Shown: in pieces, positions 1 through 8,111 of the stretch
Numbering within the stretch: position 1 is the stretch's first letter
Layout: each line of letters begins with the position of its first letter
Assembly (NCBI RefSeq): GCF_021390435.2
Contig: NZ_JAJVCN010000005.1
Span: 511,501 to 575,500, forward strand
Direction of reading: 5' to 3'
DNA from: Kibdelosporangium philippinense
GTDB lineage: Bacteria > Actinomycetota > Actinomycetes > Mycobacteriales > Pseudonocardiaceae
DNA length: 64,000 nt
The notes under the pieces: generated by a model
Database searches by the model: none
Seen by the model: only the letters and a program-made list of their open reading frames with translations
What the model was told of the DNA's origin: nothing
Translations under genes and position numbers: made by a program

Positions 1-1309
1 ACGTCAGGCGGACATGGATCGGTACGCCTCGGCCATCCTGAGCTCGTTCGGCCGCCCCAACCAGTTCCAGGTGCTGCTGCTGGCTCGCTCCCCGGACGAC
101 TTCCTGGACGGCTCCAGCCTGATGGCACGCGTGCAGGAAGCTGAAGCCGAGGATCTCGCTGGCGCGATCAACCGTCACCAAGCGGCCGTACGCGCCGAGG
201 AGACCGCGTCGCACGCCGCGAAGGCCGCTGCGGACCGTAAGGCGGACTTGGACCGTCGAAACGGTGACGCCACCAACCGTGCGGCCGCCATCACGGGAGA
301 GTTCCGCAGCAAACTGGCGCAGACCAACTCGTCGGTCGTGGCTATGCAGCAGGCCCAGCGCACGCGCAACGACCAAACCGCCGCGAACTGGCGTGCGTAC
401 CTCGACAAACTCGCTGCTTCGGGCATTCGGCCCGGGGCGACGTCCACCGAAGCCACCTTGCAGTCGGGCGAGCGCTTGCTCGTGCTGCCGGAGGCGACCA
501 TCCGCGCGGTGACGACCACTGTCGGGGCGCTAGGCAAGCCGTACGTGCCACAAGGCGACGGTCCGGACGCTTATTCGTGCGACGGACTCACGCGGGCCGC
601 GTACGGCCTGAAGGGCTCGGCGGCCGAGCAGATGGCTGTGCTGCAGCCCGTCACCGACCCTCAACCTGGTGATCTCGTGTTCATCGGTCCGGCCCGTTAC
701 GGCGTACAGCACGTCGGCATCGCGCTGGACCCGCGCACGATGATCAGCGCGGACGCACGGCTCGTGGGCGTCGTGGTCACCGACATTCCTGCGGACGTTC
801 TTGGATACGCACGGCCTTCGTTGACCGCGCGGCCCGCGCAACCGGTGCCGCAACGTACGGATTCTGGCTTGGTATGGCGGTGCGGGGGAGTGGATCTGCC
901 CTCGGGTGGGTGGAGCGGCTACCCCAACGGGCTCATCCCGACATCCGCGCTTTGTCCTATAGGTATAGGTGAGCACCGGTTGCGCTGCGATGCCGCGTTC
1001 TCGTTCCAGGGGTTGGCGGCCGCGTTCAGTTCCGCGTTCGGGCGGGCCATCTGCATGACCGACTCGTATCGCACCTTCGAGGAACAGGTCCGGTTGTACG
1101 GCGTCAAGCCCGCCTTGGCCGCCGTGCCGGGGACGAGCAACCACGGCTGGGGCCTCGCGGTGGACCTGTGCGGCGGCGCGCAGTCGTTCGGGACGGCTGA
1201 GTACGCCTGGATGCGTGCCAACGCGGGCCGGTTCGGTTGGCAAAACCCGTCATGGGCCTTGCCGGGACGAGGCCGCGAAGAACCATGGCACTGGGAGTAC
1301 GGGGTTTGA
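1..1309 (+). CDS. NlpC/P60-VanY peptidoglycan peptidase, 5' partial
   Basis: This reading frame is open at the window edge, so the true start lies upstream; residues below are numbered from the ATG at 14. An Ala/Glu/Arg-rich region (about 37-130) looks like the coiled coil of secreted wall hydrolases. An NlpC/P60-like domain follows with a catalytic-type Cys189 in YSCDGLT and His233 in QHVGIAL. The C-terminal third is a VanY-type D-Ala-D-Ala carboxypeptidase: SYRTFEEQ, the zinc motif SNHGWGLAVD and the terminal EPWHWEY carry its His, Asp and Glu ligands. A fusion of an endopeptidase-like and a carboxypeptidase domain would remodel cell-wall peptides outside the membrane. The signal peptide is not visible because the N-terminus is missing. 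Confidence 0.85.
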   Translation, partial: RQADMDRYASAILSSFGRPNQFQVLLLARSPDDFLDGSSLMARVQEAEAEDLAGAINRHQAAVRAEETASHAAKAAADRKADLDRRNGDATNRAAAITGEFRSKLAQTNSSVVAMQQAQRTRNDQTAANWRAYLDKLAASGIRPGATSTEATLQSGERLLVLPEATIRAVTTTVGALGKPYVPQGDGPDAYSCDGLTRAAYGLKGSAAEQMAVLQPVTDPQPGDLVFIGPARYGVQHVGIALDPRTMISADARLVGVVVTDIPADVLGYARPSLTARPAQPVPQRTDSGLVWRCGGVDLPSGGWSGYPNGLIPTSALCPIGIGEHRLRCDAAFSFQGLAAAFSSAFGRAICMTDSYRTFEEQVRLYGVKPALAAVPGTSNHGWGLAVDLCGGAQSFGTAEYAWMRANAGRFGWQNPSWALPGRGREEPWHWEYGV

Positions 1310-1509
1310 CGGGTTTTGAGCCCAGAATTGGCCTCTCTGTCGCGCGGTCCGGCTTGGTCGCGCTGGTCGTTTACGCAACGCAACACGCCCGACGCCGCCC
1401 CGAGTAGGGCGATGACCAGCCACTATGCGGTGTTGGCTGCGTGGGGCGGGGTGGAAATGGCCGGCTTTGGCGACCAAGCCCGTCCGAGCGAAGCGAGGAC
1501 AATCAAACA

Positions 1510-1532
1510 CTGTCAGACCTGACCGCTAGGGT
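1510..1532 (+). promoter_or_regulatory. candidate PafBC (RecA-NDp) type promoter
   Basis: CTGTCAGAC, 8 nt, then TAGGGT matches the mycobacterial LexA-independent DNA-damage promoter consensus (TTGTCRGTG-N8-TANNNT) with mismatches in the first element but exact spacing. It lies about 50 bp before the small gene at 1583. It could also be read as an ordinary sigma-A promoter with a TAGGGT -10 element. Confidence 0.4.
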
Positions 1533-1545
1533 GGCCTCAATCGAT

Positions 1546-1559
1546 CGAACATACGATCG
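1546..1559. promoter_or_regulatory. candidate LexA (SOS) box, 13/14 match
   Basis: CGAACATACGATCG differs at one position from the actinobacterial SOS consensus CGAACRNRYGTTYG. It sits between the promoter at 1510-1532 and the start at 1583, where LexA binding would block transcription. A perfect box exists elsewhere in this window at 45922-45935. Confidence 0.45.
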
Positions 1560-1582
1560 AACGACTGGCTTGGGAGCTGAAC

Positions 1583-1783
1583 ATGCTCGTCGACTGCGAC
1601 AGCTGTGAAGTGCGGGGAAAGGCTTGCCAGGAGTGTGTCGTCAGCGTCCTGCTCGGTCCGCCGAGCATGGTCAGCCTCGACTCGTCCGAACAACAGGCCA
1701 TCGACGTACTCGCCAGTGCCGGAATGGTTCCCAAGCTGCGGTTGATACCCATTACTCCGGTGAACACACCCGAGGTCGCCTGA
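1583..1783 (+). CDS. small Cys-rich conserved actinobacterial protein
   Basis: The 66-residue product begins MLVDCDSCEVRGKACQECVV, with four cysteines (5, 8, 15, 18) as C-x2-C and C-x2-C pairs that could hold a metal, followed by a short segment ending in LVPKLRL-like residues. The start is supported by GGGAG six nt upstream. From memory this matches a small uncharacterised family common in actinobacteria; no function is known to me. The upstream region carries DNA-damage-type signals. It is separated by over 400 bp from the next gene, so it is probably monocistronic. Confidence 0.7.
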   Translation: MLVDCDSCEVRGKACQECVVSVLLGPPSMVSLDSSEQQAIDVLASAGMVPKLRLIPITPVNTPEVA

Positions 1784-2000
1784 TCAGGCGGTGAGCGGTA
1801 TCGATTGGGCGACGAGCGGCAACAGACCGTGCTGACCTGCCTGTTGTTGTGATCACACCGTGCTGTCGGCGCTGCTCCATTGGGGTTTCGGGGGCCGTTA
1901 GCGAAGTTTTTGCGTTGACTGGCTGGACGGGTGCCGTCTTCCTTCGTAACCTGTCCGAGACCTCGCGGCCCCCGGTCGCCCAACAAGGGTGATGACGCGA

Positions 2001-2190
2001 GATCGCCGCCGAATCAGCACCCCAGGCAAGTCGGGGCTGGGTCGCTGAGCCGGAACACCCCCACCGGTTGGGAAGAACGTGCCGGAGCTTTGAGTGCGTG
2101 TCCACTCGCTTGTCCGGTCCGCTCTTTGGGTACCCCCGTGCCCGAGGAGCTCGGGTTCCCTTCCTTCGGCGGTCGCAGAGACGAAGGAGA
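2001..2190 (+). promoter_or_regulatory. structured leader, candidate c-di-AMP (ydaO-type) riboswitch
   Basis: A closing stem is visible: CCGCCGAA at 2006-2013 pairs with TTCGGCGG at 2165-2172, enclosing about 150 nt, close to the size of ydaO RNAs. Internal motifs such as GAGCCGGAAC, GGTTGGGAAGAAC and CCCGAGGAGCTCGGG resemble but do not exactly match conserved ydaO blocks. GAAGGAGA at 2183-2190 just outside the stem is the ribosome binding site of the NlpC/P60 gene. Actinobacterial ydaO riboswitches commonly precede NlpC/P60 and Rpf cell-wall hydrolase genes, which is the context here. The open reading frame through this stretch is probably incidental. Confidence 0.5.
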
Positions 2191-2200
2191 CACGCGCGAC

Positions 2201-3253
2201 GTGGCGTCGCAACGACTCAAGCGCGGCATGCGTGGAGCACTGACAGCGTCCGCCATCATCGCGATGGTTAGCACCGCCCCGGTTCCCGCGCTCGCCCAGC
2301 CCGCATCGGGCGAATCGGATGCTCTGAAGAAGTACAACGAGCTCAACAAGCAGGTTGAGCTCGTCAACGAAGAGCTCAACAAGGCCAAGGACGACAAGGA
2401 CGCCAAGCAGGCGGAATTGGACAAGGCCACGGCTGATCTCGCCGCGGCCACCAAGGCCAAGGACGAGGCAGCCGTCACCGAAGAGCAGTTCCGTGGCCAG
2501 GTGGAGACGCTGAGCACGGCGTCGTACCGCGGTGCCCGGTTCAACAAGCTCTCGGCGCTGCTCACCGGTACTTCCGCGCAGGACTTCCTCGACAGGTCCT
2601 CGGCGCTGAACGTGCTGGCGACGGACAACAACAAGGCGTTGACGGCGCTGCACGGGGCCGTCAAGACGGCGACCGAGTCAGAGACCAAGGCAGCGGACGC
2701 GACGAAGCGCGCCACCGAGGCGCGTGACGCCGCCGAAAAGTTGAAGATCGAGATCGAGGCCCGTGCCAAGGACCTGAAAAAGCAGAGCGACCAGGTCAAG
2801 GCCGAGCTGAACAAGCTGCCTGCCGCGGACAAGGCGAAGCTTGGCGGTTTCGTCAAGGACACCGGCAAGTACTTCGGCCCGCCCGGAGCCGCCAACACCG
2901 CGGTCCAGGCCGCGCTGTCCCGGCAGGGTGACGCCTACGTGTGGGGCGGTGCCCAGCCAGGTGGCTTCGACTGTTCCGGGTTGACCTCATGGGCCTTCAA
3001 GCAGGCAGGCGTGAGCTTGCCGCGGTCCAGCCGTCAGCAGTACACCGTCGGCAAGTCGATCCCGCGCGGTCAGGAGCAGGCCGGTGACCTGGTGTTCTAC
3101 GGCAGCAGTGCCGGGTCGATCCACCACGTCGCACTGGTGATCGCCCCCGGCAAGATCGTGCACGCCTCGACCTATGGCAAGCCGGTCGCGGTGACCTCCA
3201 TGACGCCGGGTGGCGGCAGCGACTTTTTCGCGATCAAGCGGGTTGTCGGCTGA
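2201..3253 (+). CDS. RipA/RipC-like NlpC/P60 peptidoglycan endopeptidase
   Basis: GTG at 2201 was chosen over the longer frame from 1931 because GAAGGAGA lies 10 nt upstream and the protein then starts with a signal peptide (arginine/lysine, hydrophobic core, APVPALA cleavage region). Mature residues about 40-210 are a Lys/Glu/Ala-rich coiled coil. The C-terminal NlpC/P60 domain has catalytic Cys258 in GGFDCSGLTSWAF and a His near 308 in SIHHVALVI. Such enzymes cut the D-Glu/mDAP bond in stem peptides during septum splitting; the coiled coil often acts as an inhibitory or docking region. Position next to PimB' matches Rv2190c (RipC) of M. tuberculosis. A terminator at 3276-3322 closes the unit. 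Confidence 0.9.
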   Translation: MASQRLKRGMRGALTASAIIAMVSTAPVPALAQPASGESDALKKYNELNKQVELVNEELNKAKDDKDAKQAELDKATADLAAATKAKDEAAVTEEQFRGQVETLSTASYRGARFNKLSALLTGTSAQDFLDRSSALNVLATDNNKALTALHGAVKTATESETKAADATKRATEARDAAEKLKIEIEARAKDLKKQSDQVKAELNKLPAADKAKLGGFVKDTGKYFGPPGAANTAVQAALSRQGDAYVWGGAQPGGFDCSGLTSWAFKQAGVSLPRSSRQQYTVGKSIPRGQEQAGDLVFYGSSAGSIHHVALVIAPGKIVHASTYGKPVAVTSMTPGGGSDFFAIKRVVG

Positions 3254-3275
3254 GTTTCGGCTGCTCATAGTCGCG

Positions 3276-3322
3276 CGACGCGATCCCTGGCCGGTGGTGC
3301 GGGTCAGGGGTCGCGTCGTTTT
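3276..3322 (+). terminator. rho-independent terminator
   Basis: A 14-bp stem with one G-U pair (3276-3289 with 3305-3318) is followed by TTTT, directly after the NlpC/P60 gene. Confidence 0.75.
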
Positions 3323-3345
3323 CACACGCCGGGCAATACGATCTC

Positions 3346-4686
3346 GTGGTGGCCCGGTTTCGTGCGTTGCTTGTCGCCGGCGTAGCGATCGCGCTACTCG
3401 GCGGTCTCGCGCTGGTCGCGACCCAGCCGCACGACAGTGCCGTCATCGAACAAGCGCCTGGTCCACCACAGGTCTTCGCCCCGCCCAACCAGGGCGCGGT
3501 GGCCCCACAGCCGGACGAACGCGCCCTCGCGGTCCAGGCCGTGCTGCGCGCGCGGGCCGAAGCTCTGCGGCGGCGTGACGAGAAGGCCTTTATGGCCAGC
3601 GTGGACCCCAAGGCGGAACCGGCGTTCCGCGACGCGCAGCTGGCGATGTTCCGTAACCTCGCCAACGTCCCGCTGCGGGAGTGGTCGTACACCATGGTCA
3701 CGCAGCGCTCGCTCGATCCATCGTCGCTCCCGAGTGTCGATGGCGCGCAGGAGTTGTGGGCGCCGGAGATCGACCTGGTCTATGCCCTGCGCGGCGCCGA
3801 CCCGGTGCCGACCCGGCGGCCGATGGGCTATCTGTTGGTCAAGCGGTCCAACTCGTGGTTCATCCGTTCCGACGACGACCTGCTCAGCGTGGGCAGGCGG
3901 ACCTGGCGCGGCCCATGGGACTTCGGCCCGTGCCAGGTGCTCACGACCTCACGCGGCCTGATCCTGACCCACCCGGCCCGCGAGGCGATGGCCAAACGGG
4001 TGGCGGCCGAACTGGACTCGGCCGTCAACGCGGTCAGCAACGTCTGGGGCACCGACTGGTCACAGCAGGTCGTGGTGGTGCTGCCCGACTCGAACGACGA
4101 GATGCGCGCGATGGTCGGGCCGAACTTCCCGGTCGAGTCGGTTGTCGCGGTCTCGGTCGCCGACCGGGTCGACACGGACAAGAACTCGGCCGAGGGCCAG
4201 CGGGTCGTGATGAGCGCGACGAGTGCCGACGCGTTGTCCGTGACAGCACTGCGAATCGTGCTGCGGCACGAGTTCACGCACATCGCCGCTCGTGGGTCCA
4301 CAGTGGATGGTTCGCCGATGTGGCTGCTGGAAGGATTCGCCGACTACGTTGGCTACCGGGACAGCGGCATCCCGCTCAGACAGGCCGCGCCCGACCTGAA
4401 CGCCACGGTACTCACCACCGGGCCGCCGACCAGGCTGCCGTCCGATGAGGAGTTTCGCGCGCAGGGCCGCGTGCTGGACATGGCCTATCAGCAGTCGTTC
4501 TCGTTGGCCCGGTTCGTGGCGGAACGGCTAGGCGAGCCCAAGCTGATCGAGCTGTACCGGGTGTTGGCCAAAGCGGGTCGCGCGAGCCCTGCCGACATCG
4601 ACGACCTGCTGGTCTCGGTGATCGGGCTGAACCGGGAAGAGTTCGTCGCGGGCTGGCAGGAATACCTGCGGGAGACCCTCGGATAG
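3346..4686 (+). CDS. secreted or membrane-anchored HEXXH metallopeptidase-like protein
   Basis: The 446-residue product starts with an N-terminal hydrophobic segment (ALLVAGVAIALLGGLALVA) that is a signal or anchor. A zinc motif HEFTH (308-312) is followed by MWLLEGFADYVG, where Glu329 fits the third ligand of gluzincin peptidases (peptidase MA-like family). The region before it (about 60-200) resembles an NTF2-like or lipoprotein-type accessory domain. GTG at 3346 or the adjacent GTG at 3349 could be the start. The stop at 4684-4686 lies 10 bp before the pimB' start, so the two may be cotranscribed. The substrate cannot be told from sequence. Confidence 0.75.
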   Translation: MVARFRALLVAGVAIALLGGLALVATQPHDSAVIEQAPGPPQVFAPPNQGAVAPQPDERALAVQAVLRARAEALRRRDEKAFMASVDPKAEPAFRDAQLAMFRNLANVPLREWSYTMVTQRSLDPSSLPSVDGAQELWAPEIDLVYALRGADPVPTRRPMGYLLVKRSNSWFIRSDDDLLSVGRRTWRGPWDFGPCQVLTTSRGLILTHPAREAMAKRVAAELDSAVNAVSNVWGTDWSQQVVVVLPDSNDEMRAMVGPNFPVESVVAVSVADRVDTDKNSAEGQRVVMSATSADALSVTALRIVLRHEFTHIAARGSTVDGSPMWLLEGFADYVGYRDSGIPLRQAAPDLNATVLTTGPPTRLPSDEEFRAQGRVLDMAYQQSFSLARFVAERLGEPKLIELYRVLAKAGRASPADIDDLLVSVIGLNREEFVAGWQEYLRETLG

Positions 4687-4696
4687 GGTGCGTGAC

Positions 4697-5851
4697 GTGG
4701 CTCGGACCCTTCTGGTGACCAACGACTTCCCGCCGCGGCCGGGCGGTATCCAGGCATATCTGCAGGCCTTGGCGACCAGGCTGGCCCCGCAGGACCTGGT
4801 GGTCTACGCGCCCGCGTGGGAAGGCGCGGCCGAATTCGACGCCGCCATGCCGTTCCAGGTGGTCCGCCACCCGACGTCGCTGATGCTGCCGACGCCGGAC
4901 GTGGCCAAGCGTGCCAAGGAGATCCTGCGCGCCGAGTCGTGCACTTCGGTCTGGTTCGGCGCGGCGGCGCCGCTGGCTCTGCTTGGTCCGTACCTGCGTG
5001 AGGCCGGGGCGCGTCGAGTTGTCGCCTCGACCCATGGCCACGAGGTCGGCTGGTCGATGCTTCCTGGGTCCCGTCAGGCTTTGCGACGCATCGGGTCCAC
5101 AACGGACGCGGTGACGTACGTCAGCAAGTACACCCGATCCCGGTTCGCGGCGGCCTTTGGACGTCACGCGGCACTGGAATACCTGCCGTCCGGTGTGGAC
5201 ACTGAACTGTATCGTCCTGACCCTGCGGGTCGTGAGCTGATTCGTAAGCGCCACAACCTTTCCGATCGGCCGACGATCGTGTGTGTGTCCCGTTTGGTGC
5301 CTCGCAAGGGGCAGGACATGTTGATCAGGGCGCTGCCCGCGATCCGCCGTCAGGTCCCTGACGCGGCGCTGCTCCTGGTCGGCGGCGGCCGTTACGCGGA
5401 CCGGCTTATGGCCCTGGCCAAGGAGAACGACGTCGCCGATGACGTCATCCTGACCGGAACCGTGACGTGGGAAGAACTTCCTGCGCACTACGTAGCCGGA
5501 GATGTCTTCGCGATGCCGTGCCGGACCCGTGGCGGCGGGTTGGACGTCGAAGGACTCGGCATCGTGTTCCTGGAAGCCTCCGCGTGCGGACTTCCTGTCG
5601 TGGCAGGCAATTCCGGTGGTGCGCCGGAAACCGTCCGCGAGGGCGTGACCGGTCATGTGGTCGACGGACGCAACGTCACCAAGATCGCCACCAGCATCAG
5701 CACCTTGCTCGCGAACCCGGACAACGCGGCCGCGATGGGGCAAGCGGGTCGCGACTGGGTCACTTCGGACTGGCGTTGGGACACATTGGCCAGTCGACTG
5801 TCTACATTGCTGTCCAGCGATCGTGGCCGGTTCTCCGCATTCCGTGGCTAG
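4697..5851 (+). CDS. pimB: PimB'-type mannosyltransferase (GT4)
   Basis: GT-B glycosyltransferase of 384 residues. Starting at GTG 4697 gives MARTLLVTNDFPPRPGGIQA, the usual N-terminus of the PimB' family with its glycine-rich acceptor-site loop. The C-terminal half carries SRLVPRKGQDMLI, a GDP-binding strand, and the nucleotide-sugar motif EGLGIVFLEASACGLPVV, including the conserved E-x7-E. PimB' adds the second mannose to phosphatidylinositol monomannoside at the cytoplasmic face of the membrane. It is the Rv2188c counterpart in a conserved neighbourhood (fadD15, ArsA-like ATPase, START protein). A GTG at 4688 would add three residues and is less likely. Confidence 0.88.
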   Translation: MARTLLVTNDFPPRPGGIQAYLQALATRLAPQDLVVYAPAWEGAAEFDAAMPFQVVRHPTSLMLPTPDVAKRAKEILRAESCTSVWFGAAAPLALLGPYLREAGARRVVASTHGHEVGWSMLPGSRQALRRIGSTTDAVTYVSKYTRSRFAAAFGRHAALEYLPSGVDTELYRPDPAGRELIRKRHNLSDRPTIVCVSRLVPRKGQDMLIRALPAIRRQVPDAALLLVGGGRYADRLMALAKENDVADDVILTGTVTWEELPAHYVAGDVFAMPCRTRGGGLDVEGLGIVFLEASACGLPVVAGNSGGAPETVREGVTGHVVDGRNVTKIATSISTLLANPDNAAAMGQAGRDWVTSDWRWDTLASRLSTLLSSDRGRFSAFRG

Positions 5852-5896
5852 TTGATGTCCACTCGCGACGCCAAGTGGCCGCGTGCCGTTCGGTGA

Positions 5897-6778
5897 ATGA
5901 CACTGTTTCGTATGACAGTGACCTTGGAGCCACCCAGGATCACCCACCACACCGCGGTGCTCAACGGGATCCGCCAGCACTGGGTCAGCGCCGGTGCCGG
6001 ACCGCCGGTCTACCTGTTGCACGGCTTCCCGGAAATGTGGTTCGGCTGGCGCAAACAGATCCCGGTACTTGCCGAGCGGTACACCGTGATCGCCCCAGAC
6101 CTCCGTGGCTACGGCGCCACCGACAAACCCGCCGCGGGCTACGACAAGCGGACGATGGCCGCCGATCTGCTCGCGCTCATGGACCATCTTGGCCACGATC
6201 GGATCGCGTTGGTCGGCCACGACCGAGGAGCCCGGGTGGCGACCCGGTTCGCCAAGGACCATCCGCACCGGCTCCACCGGCTTGCCGTCGTGGACAACAT
6301 CCCGACGCTCGCCCTGTCGAGAACCAAGAACCTCGCCGCACCAGGGCTTGGCTGGTTCTTCTACTTCCTCAGAGTGCCCGATCTGCCCGAAGCGCTGATC
6401 GAGGGCAAGGAGGAGGTGTTCCTGACCCACTTCTACCGCGGCTGGAGCTACAACCCGGAGATCTTCAGTCAGGCCGAGCTTGACGTCTACGTGAAGAACT
6501 ACCAGCAGCCGGGTGCGGTGCGCGGTTCGTGCGCGGACTACCGGGCAATGCCGCAAGACGCTGAACAGGACGCCGAGGACGAGCACGTCCTGATCGAGTG
6601 CCCGGTGCTGTCGATCTGGGGAGCGGACTTCGTCGGGGTCACCCTTGTCGACATGGAACAGACCTGGCGCGCGATGGCCAAGGACGTGCGCACCGTTGCG
6701 ATCGACCAATGTGGACATCTGTGCCACGAGGAAAAGCCGGACATCGTCAACGCCGAACTGCTCGAATTCCTCAAGTGA
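5897..6778 (+). CDS. alpha/beta hydrolase, haloacetate dehalogenase/epoxide hydrolase type
   Basis: The 293-residue protein shows the oxyanion loop HGFPE (42-46), PDLRGYGATDKP, the nucleophile elbow GHDRGA with Asp109, and a C-terminal QCGHLCHEEKP with the catalytic His. An Asp nucleophile flanked by His and Arg is the signature of haloacetate dehalogenases and epoxide hydrolases rather than Ser esterases. The natural substrate is unknown. ATG 5912 is an alternative start 15 bp downstream and would remove five residues. The gene ends 5 bp from the convergent glucokinase gene. Confidence 0.8.
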   Translation: MTLFRMTVTLEPPRITHHTAVLNGIRQHWVSAGAGPPVYLLHGFPEMWFGWRKQIPVLAERYTVIAPDLRGYGATDKPAAGYDKRTMAADLLALMDHLGHDRIALVGHDRGARVATRFAKDHPHRLHRLAVVDNIPTLALSRTKNLAAPGLGWFFYFLRVPDLPEALIEGKEEVFLTHFYRGWSYNPEIFSQAELDVYVKNYQQPGAVRGSCADYRAMPQDAEQDAEDEHVLIECPVLSIWGADFVGVTLVDMEQTWRAMAKDVRTVAIDQCGHLCHEEKPDIVNAELLEFLK

Positions 6779-6783
6779 ATCGG

Positions 6784-7737
6784 CTAGTGGTGTCCATTCG
6801 CGACATCGCGGGCCAGTGTCGCCGCGCCGACCAGACCGGCGTCATCGCCTAGCTGCGCGGTGCGGATACGTGCCAGTGGGCGGTAACCCGCGCCGGTCAC
6901 GGCATCACGGTAGATCTCGCGCGCGTCGTCAAGGAACAGGGGAGCGGACTCCGAGACGCCGCCCGCGATCACGATGACCTCGGGGTCGTAGATGTCCGCG
7001 ACCAGAGCTAGACCTTCGCCAAGCCAGCGCGCCAATTCGGCCATCGCCCGCAGCGCAACGGGATCGCCATCCTTGGCCGCCCCAGCGACCTTGCGGCCGG
7101 TGATCTGCCGCGCGTCGCCCGCGGCCTCGCGTGCGAGCACTGTGGACTGTCCTGGGTGGCCTGCCAGCAGCTCGATCGCGGTCGCGCTCAACGCCGTCCC
7201 ACTGCAGTACCGCTCCCAGCACCCGGCCTTGCCGCAGGAACACGGCCTGCCGTTCGGCACGATCCGCAGATGCCCGAGTTCCGGGGCGACGCCATGAGCG
7301 CCGCGGAAGATCTTGCCGTCAAGCAGGAGGCCGCCGCCGATGCCTGTCCCGATCGCGATCAGCGTGACGACTTTCGCCCCACGCGCCGCGCCGTAGCGGT
7401 ATTCGGCCAGTGCCGCCGCGTTGGCGTCGTGCTCGAGGACCACAGGCAGATCGATCTTGCGAGAGATCCGCTCGGCCACTGCGGCCCTGCGCCACGCCAA
7501 GTGTGGCGCGAACATGACCGTTTTCAGGTCGGTCGCCACGAATCCGGCGACCGCCAAGCCGACCGCCGAGATTGTGTGACGGGCAGTCAACGAGCTGATG
7601 ACCGACACAATCGCGTCGTTGAGGGCTTCCGCGCCGGACGGCGTTCCCACGCGTGCGGTGTCCAGGATTGTTCCGCGTTTGTCGACGACACCGGCCCGCA
7701 CGCTCGTCCCGCCGACGTCAACGCCGACTGTCAGCAT
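6784..7737 (-). CDS. glk: ROK-family glucokinase
   Basis: The 317-residue protein has the ATP-binding start VGVDVGGTSVRAG, catalytic Asp104 in LEHDANAAA, E-x-G-H at 153-156 and the ROK zinc motif CSCGKAGCWERYCSG (Cys166, 168, 173). These fit a cytosolic sugar kinase that phosphorylates glucose to glucose-6-phosphate; ROK kinases can also act on N-acetylmannosamine or other sugars. Its ATG overlaps the stop of the upstream gene by 7 bp, so it is the last gene of an operon 10910 to 6784 with an ArsA-like ATPase and START-domain proteins. No N-terminal HTH is present, so it is not a ROK repressor. Confidence 0.87.
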   Translation of the reverse strand: MLTVGVDVGGTSVRAGVVDKRGTILDTARVGTPSGAEALNDAIVSVISSLTARHTISAVGLAVAGFVATDLKTVMFAPHLAWRRAAVAERISRKIDLPVVLEHDANAAALAEYRYGAARGAKVVTLIAIGTGIGGGLLLDGKIFRGAHGVAPELGHLRIVPNGRPCSCGKAGCWERYCSGTALSATAIELLAGHPGQSTVLAREAAGDARQITGRKVAGAAKDGDPVALRAMAELARWLGEGLALVADIYDPEVIVIAGGVSESAPLFLDDAREIYRDAVTGAGYRPLARIRTAQLGDDAGLVGAATLARDVANGHH

Positions 7738-8111
7738 CTGTCGTCACCAAAGGAACCGCGTCGCACCTGGATGTGTTGCACGGACCTATTCTTGCTCCGA
7801 GTCTGCTCGGCCGCGCGACCGGGACGCCCGGCCGGCCGGAAACCGGGCATGTGGGGCACACCGGGCTCCCACCTGTCGGCAAGCACGGCCCGCAACACCG
7901 CGATGATGTCCGCGGCACGGTCCAAAGTCGTCGCTGCCAGCTCGTTCGGCTCGCCACGGACCAGGGCGCCGATGGCGCACAGTGGACAGTTGTCCGGCGG
8001 GCCGTCGTGCTCGGCCGCGACCTGATCAAGGTACGGCCCAAGGCGTTCGGCGACCGCGTCCATCAGCAGGACGATCTCTTCAAGCAGCCGGGACCCCGGC
8101 TCGGCGCTCAC
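7731..8111 (-). CDS. conserved actinobacterial protein (Rv2183c position)
   Basis: The 126-residue protein has no recognised catalytic domain. Residues about 10-80 are conserved-looking and helical with a CPLCAIGALVRGE motif that might bind metal; the C-terminus is basic and probably disordered. Its ATG overlaps the stop of the ArsA-like ATPase by 4 bp (ATGA) and its own stop overlaps the glucokinase start, so translation is likely coupled. By position it corresponds to Rv2183c, which to my knowledge has no function assigned. Confidence 0.75.
   Translation of the reverse strand: MSAEPGSRLLEEIVLLMDAVAERLGPYLDQVAAEHDGPPDNCPLCAIGALVRGEPNELAATTLDRAADIIAVLRAVLADRWEPGVPHMPGFRPAGRPGRAAEQTRSKNRSVQHIQVRRGSFGDDRC

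Noticed and set aside
1931..2200. N-terminal extension of the NlpC/P60 gene
   Set aside because: No homology; it covers a structured leader, and the RBS plus signal peptide support the start at 2201.
4412..6727. 771-codon minus-strand open frame over pimB' and the hydrolase gene
   Set aside because: Arg/Gly/His-rich composition and no homology; a shadow of high-GC codon bias. The plus-strand genes are clear family members.
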